Notes under the pieces: generated by a model | Seen by the model: only the letters and a program-made list of their open reading frames with translations | Databases searched by the model: none | Told to the model about the DNA's origin: nothing | In this document: piece after piece, positions 1 to 5,931 of the stretch | Position numbering within the stretch: position 1 is the first letter of the stretch | Layout: every line of letters begins with the position of its first letter | From: Actinomycetota bacterium | GTDB lineage: Bacteria > Actinomycetota > Actinomycetes > UBA12327 | Length of the DNA: 6,472 nt | Direction: 5' to 3' | Assembly: GCA_026392555.1 (NCBI GenBank) | Contig: JAPLBW010000029.1 | Span: 1 to 6,472 of the forward strand | Position numbers and translations under genes: made by a program

Positions 1-12
1 ATGTACCCGGCG

Positions 13-17
13 CCTCC
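13..17 (-). promoter_or_regulatory. Probable Shine-Dalgarno of a gene beyond the left edge
   Basis: Read on the minus strand, the 31 bases after the purC stop contain GGAGG followed by about 12 bases to the window edge. This is the best Shine-Dalgarno match in the window and is at the right distance for a start codon at or just past the edge. In many Actinomycetota and Bacillota purC is followed by purS, purQ and purL, so a purS-like gene is a reasonable guess, but none of its coding sequence is visible. Confidence 0.35.
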
Positions 18-31
18 GGTCAGCATCCATT

Positions 32-934
32 TCATGACAGTTCCTGACCCGTCAGTAATTCGTAGGCTTCGAGGTACTTAGCCCTAGTGGCGGCGACGAT
101 GTCTTGGGGCAAAGCGGGCGGCTCGGTCTCGCTGGTTCGATCCCACCCAGAGGCTGCCGATGTCAGCCAGTCACGCACGAATTGCTTGTCGTACGACGGC
201 TGGGCTGAACCAGGCTTCCAGCCGGCTGCTGGCCAAAAGCGCGAAGAGTCAGGGGTCAAGACTTCGTCACCGAGCACGATGGTGCCGTCCGCGCCACGAC
301 CAAACGCAAACTTCGTGTCGGCCAACAAGATTCCGCGTTCGGCGGCGATGGCTTCAGCTCGCTGGTACACCGCGAGTGTGAGACGACGAAGTTCGTCGGC
401 ATCGCTTTGACCGATCAACGTGACAACGTGCGCGAAATCAACATTTTCATCATGGTCGCCGAGATCCGCTTTGGTCGCCGGCGTGAAGATCGGTTCGTCG
501 AGACGACTGCCATCGACTAATCCACTTGGTAATGCAACCCCACACACAGTGGAAGAGGTGTTGTACTCAATCAACCCTGAACCGGTGAGGTAGCCGCGTG
601 CGACGCATTCGACCGGGAACATGTCCAGTCGTTGACACACCATCGCTCGTCCGGCCACCGCGTCAGGAACATCAGTGGAAATCACGTGGTGGGGAACGAT
701 GTCCTTAAGTTGGTCAAACCACCACAGCGACAAGCTCGTGAGGATGCGACCTTTGTCGGGAATCGGCGTCGACAACACCCAGTCGTAGGCCGAAATGCGG
801 TCACTGGCCACGACCAAAAGGTGTCCCTCGGGGGTGCCATAGAGCGAGCGGACCTTGCCCTGGTGAACGAAGGAAAAGCCTTGCGCAAGAAGGGATCCGT
901 GCGCGGGATCGGGCGGGAGCAACGTGGTGGTCAC
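32..934 (-). CDS. purC: Phosphoribosylaminoimidazole-succinocarboxamide synthase (SAICAR synthetase)
   Basis: PurC joins aspartate to CAIR using ATP and gives SAICAR, a cytosolic step of de novo purine synthesis. The 300-residue protein matches the longer form seen in mycobacteria and yeast rather than the roughly 240-residue form of many bacteria. The family blocks appear in order: HQGKVRSLY near residue 24 (nucleotide loop), VASDRISAYD near 42, PDKGRIL near 59, PVECVARGYLTGSG near 107, FTPATKADLGDHDEN near 150, ADTKFAFG near 205, DEVLTPDSSRFWP near 224 and YDKQFVRDWL near 249. No block is missing. The start is GTG at 932-934, chosen because it overlaps the purB stop in a GTGA tetramer; no good Shine-Dalgarno precedes it, so translation probably depends on ribosomes finishing purB. 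The stop is TGA at 32-34. Confidence 0.97.
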   Translation of the reverse strand: MTTTLLPPDPAHGSLLAQGFSFVHQGKVRSLYGTPEGHLLVVASDRISAYDWVLSTPIPDKGRILTSLSLWWFDQLKDIVPHHVISTDVPDAVAGRAMVCQRLDMFPVECVARGYLTGSGLIEYNTSSTVCGVALPSGLVDGSRLDEPIFTPATKADLGDHDENVDFAHVVTLIGQSDADELRRLTLAVYQRAEAIAAERGILLADTKFAFGRGADGTIVLGDEVLTPDSSRFWPAAGWKPGSAQPSYDKQFVRDWLTSAASGWDRTSETEPPALPQDIVAATRAKYLEAYELLTGQELS

Positions 935-2355
935 AGGATGTCGCCGGGGCTATAGCGCGCGGCCTCAGGGTGGGAAGCAACGATCGCGTTGATGCGGTTC
1001 ACCACTTCCGCGACTTGGGCTTGCGCGGCACCGGTGAACTCCAAGGGCTCGGATACCAACTCATTGATGTTTTCAAGAGTCAGTGGCAACCGATCGTCGG
1101 CGGCGAGGCGTTCGAACAAGTCGTTACGGTCCGTTCCCTTTTCGCGCATTTCCAACGCGACGGCAACCGCGTGCTCCTTGATCGCTTCGTGTGCACTCTC
1201 GCGGCCAACGCCCGCTCGAACCGAAGCCATCAAAATCTTGGTGGTGGTGAGGAACGGTAAGTAGCGCTGCAGCTCTCGCTCAATGACCGCAGGGAAGACA
1301 CCGAATTCATCAAGCACGGTGAGGAAAGTTTCGAAGAGGCCATCGAGAGCGAAGAACGCATCGGGCAATGCGACGCGTCGCACCACCGAACATGAAACGT
1401 CGCCTTCGCTCCATTGATCGCCCGCTAGTTCAGTCGTCATGGACAAGTAGCCCCGCAGCACGACGGACAAACCGTTGACGCGTTCGCACGAGCGCGTGTT
1501 CATCTTGTGTGGCATGGCGCTCGATCCGACTTGACCAGGTTTGAAGCCTTCGGTGACCAGCTCGTTGCCGGCCATGAGTCGGATCGTGGTGGCCAAACTG
1601 CTCGGCGCTGCACTGGCCTGGACTAAGGCACTGACCACGTCAAAGTCCAGTGAACGTGGATAGACCTGACCCACGCTGGTCAAGACTTTGCTAAAGCCCA
1701 AGTGGGTGGCAATGCGTTGTTCAAGTTCGGCAAGTTTGGCGTTGTCGCCGTCGAGCAGGTCGAGCATGTCTTGTGCTGTTCCAACAGGACCCTTAATGCC
1801 ACGCAGCGGATAGCGCGCAAGGAGTTCTTCGACGCGCTCAAGAGCAATGAGCAGCTCGTCAGCGGCCGAGGCAAATCGCTTGCCCATCGTGGTGGCTTGC
1901 GCTGCCACATTGTGACTGCGGCCGGTCATCACGACGGTGCTGTATTCACCGGCGCGACTGCCTAGGCGAGCCAAGGTGGCCACGATGCGATCACGAATGA
2001 GATCGAGGGCCGAGCGAATTTGTAGTTGCTCAACATTTTCGGTCAGGTCGCGTGAGGTCATGCCCTTGTGAATGTGTTCGTGTCCGGCCAGCGCATTGAA
2101 TTCCTCGATGCGGGCTTTGACGTCATGACGGGTTACACGTTCGCGAGCTGCGATGGAATCCAGGTCGACCGTGGTGAGCACGTTTTGATAGTCAGCGATT
2201 GCTTCAGCGGGAACGTCGATACCTAGATCGCGTTGGGCCTGCAGCACAGCCATCCACAACTGGCGCTCGAGAATGATCTTGTGGGCGGGCGACCAAAGGT
2301 CGGCCATAGCCGTTGATGCGTACCGAGCAGCGAGAACATTCGGGACTGTGGTCAC
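931..2355 (-). CDS. purB: Adenylosuccinate lyase
   Basis: PurB removes fumarate twice in the purine pathway: from SAICAR to give AICAR, and from adenylosuccinate to give AMP. It therefore acts directly after both PurC and PurA, which are encoded in this window. The 474-residue protein is full length for the actinobacterial type and shows no gaps. Visible fumarase/aspartase superfamily features are RHDVKARIEEF (around residue 77), the HKGMTSRDLTENVEQ block (96-110), GRSHNVAAQ with the likely general-acid His148, KGPVGTAQDM (188-197), and the flexible signature loop GSSAMPHKMN (277-286) holding the catalytic-base serine at 278 or 279. It is a soluble enzyme and its relatives form homotetramers. 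The start is GTG at 2353-2355, overlapping the TGA of the upstream peptidase gene by four bases; the stop overlaps the purC start in the same way. Only a weak AGG precedes the start. Confidence 0.97.
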   Translation of the reverse strand: MTTVPNVLAARYASTAMADLWSPAHKIILERQLWMAVLQAQRDLGIDVPAEAIADYQNVLTTVDLDSIAARERVTRHDVKARIEEFNALAGHEHIHKGMTSRDLTENVEQLQIRSALDLIRDRIVATLARLGSRAGEYSTVVMTGRSHNVAAQATTMGKRFASAADELLIALERVEELLARYPLRGIKGPVGTAQDMLDLLDGDNAKLAELEQRIATHLGFSKVLTSVGQVYPRSLDFDVVSALVQASAAPSSLATTIRLMAGNELVTEGFKPGQVGSSAMPHKMNTRSCERVNGLSVVLRGYLSMTTELAGDQWSEGDVSCSVVRRVALPDAFFALDGLFETFLTVLDEFGVFPAVIERELQRYLPFLTTTKILMASVRAGVGRESAHEAIKEHAVAVALEMREKGTDRNDLFERLAADDRLPLTLENINELVSEPLEFTGAAQAQVAEVVNRINAIVASHPEAARYSPGDIL

Positions 2356-3080
2356 GGACCTATTCTCGCAGGTAGCGTGCGGGAGTCTCCAACACGCACG
2401 GCGTGTGTGGGCCCGTTCGCTTCCACAATGGTGCTTTCCCGTGCTCCATGAGCGGTAAATGTTGTGCCTGAGTCGGTGTTTTCCACCATCACGCCTGATT
2501 GTTCGGGCAAACCGAGGACGTTAATCCCCGTCCCGGCGCCGCCAAATGCGCTCAGGCGACCCAGCCCATCCGGACTCCAGTGCGGCAAGACCAGAGCGTG
2601 AGCAACTAAACCAAGACCATCATCGATCCGTCCGCGATCGGGTAACCAGGTGCGCTCGCATAGCACCATCGCACCGGCGCTGGCACCCATCAAGATTCCG
2701 CCACTGTACAGAAATCGTCGAAGCAGCGAATCAATGGCAAAGTCCTGCAAAGCGTTGAGTAATCGAGAGGGTGATCCACCAGGCAAGACGATGATGCTCG
2801 CTGATTCCAGCGCGACTAGTGCACCTGCAGAGTCCGCACGTGCATCTGGTGCGGCGAAAACTGACAAAGGTTCATGATCGGATGTCAGCGATTCGACGAT
2901 GGCCGAAAAGTGTCGGATGCCGTTGTTGTTGGCCGTGTCGTATTCGCGACCAGGTGCTCCAGCAAGAGCGGAGACGACGATCGGACCGGTGCGACCGCGT
3001 AGATGTGCTTCCTGAACTAAGGCGGCGTCCATCGCGAAGCAATCTGCTCCGAATTCGGCGCCACCTTGCAAACAGATCAC
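2352..3080 (-). CDS. Peptidase S51 family protein (dipeptidase E / cyanophycinase-like)
   Basis: This 242-residue protein has the class I glutamine-amidotransferase-like fold of peptidase family S51. The N-terminal QGGAEFG (5-11) corresponds to the usual GGGEF opening. IIVLPGGSPSRLL (96-108) matches the strand and turn that in relatives reads GGDQ or GGNT. GASAGAMVLCE (132-142) is the nucleophile elbow with Ser134. D153 or D154 in DDGLGLV and His167 in VLPHW are placed like the Asp and His of the PepE triad. There is no signal peptide or membrane segment, so it should be cytosolic. Family members are known to cut Asp-X dipeptides (PepE) or release beta-Asp-Arg from cyanophycin, but substrate cannot be read from the sequence and many members are uncharacterised. 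It sits between purD and purB with a GTGA overlap on each side, so it is co-translated with the purine genes. The start is GTG at 3078-3080 with no Shine-Dalgarno of its own. Confidence 0.85.
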   Translation of the reverse strand: MICLQGGAEFGADCFAMDAALVQEAHLRGRTGPIVVSALAGAPGREYDTANNNGIRHFSAIVESLTSDHEPLSVFAAPDARADSAGALVALESASIIVLPGGSPSRLLNALQDFAIDSLLRRFLYSGGILMGASAGAMVLCERTWLPDRGRIDDGLGLVAHALVLPHWSPDGLGRLSAFGGAGTGINVLGLPEQSGVMVENTDSGTTFTAHGARESTIVEANGPTHAVRVGDSRTLPARIGP

Positions 3081-4231
3081 GCTGAATGCGCCGCTTTAAG
3101 TGCGATGTCTGTGCGGTAGTGGCTGCCATCGAGGTCAATGTGTGTCATCGCCTCGTAAGCGCGCGACCGCGCTTGCTCCAAGGTTTCGCCAATGGCGGTA
3201 ACGGACAGAACCCGACCTCCGCTGCTGGTCAACGTGCCGTCTGTGGCTCGAGCGGTACCGGCATGCAGCACCATTACGCCTTCGACGGCTTCGGCATTAT
3301 CTAATCCGGTGATGGGATCGCCGCTTCGTGGAGATTCCGGGTAACCATGAGCTGCCAGCACGACCGTGACGGCTGCACCAGTGCTCCAAATTAGGGCCGG
3401 CTGTTCGCTCAGTGTGCCGGTGGCCGCGGCGAGCAAGAGTTCACCCAGCGGAGTTTCCAGCCGAGCTAATACAGCTTGTGTTTCGGGATCACCAAAGCGT
3501 GCATTGAATTCGACAACCCGAGTTCCGTGCGAGGTGAGCGCGAGTCCTACATAAAGCAATCCGCTAAACGGTGTTCCGCGCTTGGTCATTTCCTGCAAGG
3601 TGGGGTGAACAACAGTGGCGATGACTTCATCCACTAAATCATTGGGCAACGCATCTACACCGTCGGTGATGATGAATAGCGAGACTTCAGGGCCGTCAAG
3701 GTATTCCTCGATTACCACTCGGTCGCACTGGTTTGCGTGCGCTAGAGCTTCTTCACGATCGCTGGTGACGACAACGCCTTTGCCAGCGGCCAATCCATCA
3801 TCTTTAACAACGTACGGCGCACCGAAGTCATCCAGAGCGGCTTCAGCTTCGTCGTTCGTAGTACAGACATGAGCGCGGGCTGTGGGTACTCCGGCTGCAG
3901 CCATGACGTCTTTGGCGAATGCTTTGCTGCCTTCAAGTTCTGCGGCGGCTGCGCTGGGGCCAAAACAAGCAATGCCAACAGCGCGAACGGCGTCAGCAAC
4001 TCCGGCAACCAGGGGTGCTTCTGGCCCAACAACAACCAAATCAATACCCAGGTCTTGGGCAAGTGCGGCGACGGCGGCTGGGTTGCTTGCGTCAACATCA
4101 ATGTTGGTCGCATGTTCGTCCGTTCCGCCGTTGCCCGGGGCACACCACACATCGGTGACGGTGGGATCAAGGACCAACGAACGCACTAGCGCGTGTTCGC
4201 GCCCGCCACTTCCGATAACCAAAACTTTCAT
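3077..4231 (-). CDS. purD: Phosphoribosylamine-glycine ligase (GAR synthetase) with an internal in-frame gap
   Basis: PurD condenses phosphoribosylamine with glycine using ATP, an early step of purine synthesis. The N-terminal domain opens with VLVIGSGGREHAL (3-15), followed by APGNGGT (31-37) and VVGPEAPLVAGV (67-78). The ATP-grasp part shows GSKAFAKDVM (101-110), VVKDDGLAAGKGVVV (141-155), EEYLDGPEVSLF (175-186) and the signature EFNARFGDPETQ (241-252) with metal-binding Glu241 and Asn243. The protein has 384 residues where relatives have about 415 to 430. The shortfall lies at one point: after P196 the text passes directly to NDLVDEV, so the normal block of about 32 residues with QDxKR, DGD and NTGGMGAY is absent while the frame is kept. 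That block lines the active site, so the protein as written is probably inactive, or the sequence has a local deletion error. The ATG start at 4229-4231 lacks a clear Shine-Dalgarno; 36 bases separate it from purA. The TGA stop overlaps the next GTG start. Confidence 0.92.
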   Translation of the reverse strand: MKVLVIGSGGREHALVRSLVLDPTVTDVWCAPGNGGTDEHATNIDVDASNPAAVAALAQDLGIDLVVVGPEAPLVAGVADAVRAVGIACFGPSAAAAELEGSKAFAKDVMAAAGVPTARAHVCTTNDEAEAALDDFGAPYVVKDDGLAAGKGVVVTSDREEALAHANQCDRVVIEEYLDGPEVSLFIITDGVDALPNDLVDEVIATVVHPTLQEMTKRGTPFSGLLYVGLALTSHGTRVVEFNARFGDPETQAVLARLETPLGELLLAAATGTLSEQPALIWSTGAAVTVVLAAHGYPESPRSGDPITGLDNAEAVEGVMVLHAGTARATDGTLTSSGGRVLSVTAIGETLEQARSRAYEAMTHIDLDGSHYRTDIALKAAHSA

Positions 4232-4267
4232 GTGTGCAGATTACTCAGGAAACGGGCAGGCAAGGAC

Positions 4268-5610
4268 TTAAACACCGGCAGATGGCGTGGTGGAAAGGAA
4301 GTCAGCCAACGCGATTGTCGCGTCGCGGGCCTGCCCCACACCGATCGCTGAGATCGGTGCACCAGAAATGTCCTGCAAGTACTTGACGTAGGACTGAGCA
4401 TTCGGTGGCAGGTCGCTGAACTCACGTGCACCAGAAATGTCACTCTTCCAACCAGGCAAGAGTTCGTAAATCGGCTTGGCGTGGTGAAAGTCCGACTGAG
4501 AGTCGGGGAGTTCCTCGACGCGCTGTCCGTCAACTTGGTAAGCCACGCACACAGGAATCTCATCCCATGCGCTCAAGACATCCAACTTGGTAAGGAAGAA
4601 GTCGGTCAGTCCGTTCACGCGTGTTGCGTAACGTGCGACCACTGCGTCATACCAACCGCAGCGACGATCGCGTCCCGTGGTCGTGCCACGCTCGCCACCA
4701 ATTTCACGAAGTTGGTCACCATCGTGGTCAAGCAGTTCAGTCGGGAACGGACCAGAACCCACCCGCGTGGTGTAAGCCTTAACGATTCCGATGGTTCGTG
4801 TAATGCGAGTGGGTCCGATGCCTGAACCGCTGCACGCGCCACCGGCTGTGGGGTTAGACGAGGTAACGAACGGGTAGGTGCCGTGGTCAACATCTAAGAG
4901 CGTGCCCTGGCCACCTTCAAGGAGCACCACTGCGCCGTTGTCCAAAGCCCTGTTGAGTACCAGGGAGGTGTCGGTCACGTACGGCCGCAAGGCATCAGCG
5001 AAGGAGAGCAGGTATTCCGTGGATTCATCCACGGTGATGGCCTCTTCGTTGTACACCTTGACCAGCTGTTCGTTCTTGCTGATCAAGGCGCCCTCAACCT
5101 TTTGACGCAAGATCTTTTCGTCAAACAAGTCTTGAACTCGAATACCGAGTCGGGCGACCTTGTCGGCATATGCTGGACCGATGCCGCGGCCAGTTGTACC
5201 GATTTTGGCATCGCCCAGTGATCGTTCCGAGGACCGATTTTGGCATCGCCCAGTGATCGTTCCGAGGTTTTGTCCAACATCACGTGGTACGGAGCAATCA
5301 GGTGCGCACTTGACGAGAGCAGCAACTTGGACGTGTCCACGCCGCGGTCGTTGAGGTCAGAGATTTCTTGCAGCAGCACCGCGGGGTCCACTACGACACC
5401 GTTGCCGATGACGGGGATGCATTCGGGCGTCAAGATGCCGGAGGGCAACAAGTGAAGGGCGTATTTCTCGTCGCCTACGACGACGGTGTGGCCGGCGTTG
5501 TTACCGCCTTGATAGCGCACGACGTAGTCGACAGAACTGCCAAGTAAGTCGGTGGCCTTGCCCTTGCCCTCGTCGCCCCATTGGGCGCCAAGCAGCACGA
5601 TGGCTGGCAT
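4268..5610 (-). pseudogene. purA: Adenylosuccinate synthetase, frameshifted by a 35-bp tandem duplication
   Basis: PurA uses GTP to join aspartate to IMP, the first step of the AMP branch. The 5' part encodes residues 1-126 normally, including GAQWGDEGKGK (8-18) with catalytic Asp13 and GGNNAGHT (35-42) with His41. The frame is then lost, with about 49 unrelated residues before a stop at 5083-5085. The rest continues in another frame from about 5232 to the TAA at 4268-4270, with TTGRGIGPAYADK, LDVDHGTYPFVTSSNPT, RVGSGPFPTE, TTTGRDRRCGWYDA and TKLDVLS. The cause is an exact 35-base repeat at 5198-5267; with one copy removed the gene is 1308 bases, 435 residues, the normal family length. The start is ATG at 5608-5610, preceded by GAGGGG; an in-frame GTG at 5658 is less likely because it lies inside a hairpin. 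The C-terminal GVGQARDATI departs from the usual GVGPGRDxT. A sequencing or assembly error is possible. The 3' fragment has only a TTG at 5128 as internal start and would lack the catalytic N-terminus. Confidence 0.93.
5198..5267. repeat. Perfect 35-bp tandem direct duplication inside purA
   Basis: Bases 5198-5232 and 5233-5267 are identical at all 35 positions, each running from accgatttt to tccgagg on the plus strand. The match ends exactly at 35: the bases before the two copies (t and g) and after them (a and t) differ. Because 35 is not a multiple of three, the duplication shifts the purA frame. Each copy codes for part of TSERSLGDAKIG, residues 115-126 of PurA. The lack of flanking microhomology is unusual for replication slippage and fits an untrimmed overlap between contigs. 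Confidence 0.98.
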
Positions 5611-5619
5611 GGGATCTAT

Positions 5620-5625
5620 CCCCTC
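5620..5625 (-). promoter_or_regulatory. purA ribosome binding site
   Basis: GAGGGG on the minus strand ends nine bases before the ATG at 5610. It decides the start in favour of MPAIVLLGAQWGDEG, which puts Asp13 and His41 at their standard PurA positions, over the in-frame GTG at 5658. Confidence 0.65.
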
Positions 5626-5634
5626 GGTGGAGTA

Positions 5635-5650
5635 AGCCGAAAAATCGGCT
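5635..5650 (-). other. Short hairpin in the purA leader
   Basis: On the minus strand AGCCGA and TCGGCT form a perfect 6-bp stem around a TTTT loop. It ends 9 bases upstream of the purA GAGGGG site (5620-5625) and directly abuts the next hairpin. No T-tract follows it, so it is not a classic terminator; it may form part of a structured leader. Confidence 0.5.
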
Positions 5651-5669
5651 GGAACCACTATCTGGTTCC
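5651..5669 (-). other. Second hairpin in the copZ-purA spacer
   Basis: GGAACCA and TGGTTCC form a perfect 7-bp stem around a 5-base GATAG loop (minus strand). It directly abuts the hairpin at 5635-5650. No T-tract follows. The role is unknown; an RNA leader or part of a composite terminator is possible. Confidence 0.5.
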
Positions 5670-5680
5670 GATAAAGAATA

Positions 5681-5702
5681 CCGGCTCACCGTTTGGAGCC
5701 GG
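5681..5702 (-). terminator. Possible weak intrinsic terminator after the HMA gene
   Basis: On the minus strand CCGGCTC and GAGCCGG form a perfect 7-bp GC-rich stem with an 8-base loop, starting eight bases after the TGA of the HMA gene. It is followed by TATTCTTTATC, which is T-rich but broken by other bases. This would separate the pstB-HMA transcript from the purine genes, probably with read-through. Position and stem quality support the call; the imperfect T-tract limits it. Confidence 0.45.
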
Positions 5703-5710
5703 CGACACGG

Positions 5711-5914
5711 TCAGGCGAGGGCGTAGCCCGCCTCATCCACGGCTGCTGCCACGGCGGCTTGATCCACAGCAGCATCACTTTCCACGGTGACCTGACCTGA
5801 TGCGAGGTCAATACTCACCTTGGTGACGCCGGTGATGTCGCTGAGTTCCTGGGTGACCGCGGAAACACAGTGATCGCAGGTCATGCCGGTAACGGTGTAG
5901 GTCGAGGTAGCCAT
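5711..5914 (-). CDS. Heavy-metal-associated (HMA) domain protein, copper chaperone-like
   Basis: This 67-residue protein is a single HMA domain of the CopZ/Atx1 type. The metal-binding loop is GMTCDHC at residues 10-16, with Cys13 and Cys16 as the copper(I) ligands. The rest fits the beta-alpha-beta-beta-alpha-beta fold: a helix beginning CVSAVTQEL, the strands VTKVSIDLASGQVTVES, and a final helix and strand ending AVDEAGYALA. Relatives carry copper in the cytosol to P-type ATPases or copper-sensing repressors. No copper ATPase or CsoR-type regulator is visible nearby. It lies 17 bases after pstB and could be co-transcribed with it, but there is no known functional tie to phosphate import. 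The ATG start has a good AAAGGA site eight bases upstream. I leave the symbol empty because single HMA proteins are hard to assign; copZ would be the likeliest name. Confidence 0.93.
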   Translation of the reverse strand: MATSTYTVTGMTCDHCVSAVTQELSDITGVTKVSIDLASGQVTVESDAAVDQAAVAAAVDEAGYALA

Positions 5915-5922
5915 AGTGATGA

Positions 5923-5928
5923 TCCTTT
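5923..5928 (-). promoter_or_regulatory. Ribosome binding site of the HMA gene
   Basis: AAAGGA on the minus strand lies eight bases before the ATG at 5914 and inside the 17-base gap after pstB. It shows that the HMA gene is translated independently, in contrast to the GTGA-coupled purine genes. Confidence 0.7.
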
Positions 5929-5931
5929 GTT

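Noticed and set aside
87..1264. Plus-strand open frames opposite purC and purB
   Set aside because: They show no recognisable domains and lie antisense to well-conserved genes. Long antisense frames are common at this base composition.
3742..4271. Overlapping frames within and opposite purD
   Set aside because: They have low-complexity composition, no motifs and no ribosome sites, and are out-of-frame reads of purD.
4268..5128. 3' part of purA as a separate functional gene starting at TTG 5128
   Set aside because: It would begin mid-domain in QDLFDEKIL, without the phosphate-binding loop and catalytic residues, and no ribosome site precedes it. It is the tail of the broken gene.
5083..5280. 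Programmed ribosomal frameshift in purA
   Set aside because: A -1 shift would rejoin the frames and give PurA with a 12-residue duplication. However, there is no canonical X XXY YYZ slippery heptamer with a downstream structure, only a run of four A bases. PurA is not a known recoded gene, and the exact duplication explains the shift fully.
5610..5658. Upstream GTG start extending PurA by 16 residues
   Set aside because: The added residues match no PurA N-terminus, the GTG lies within a hairpin, and the ATG at 5610 has a GAGGGG site and gives the standard Asp13 and His41 numbering.
5671..5710. Promoter for purA in the spacer
   Set aside because: TATTCT resembles a -10 box, but no -35-like hexamer lies at the right distance and the stretch is better explained as the T-rich tail of a hairpin.
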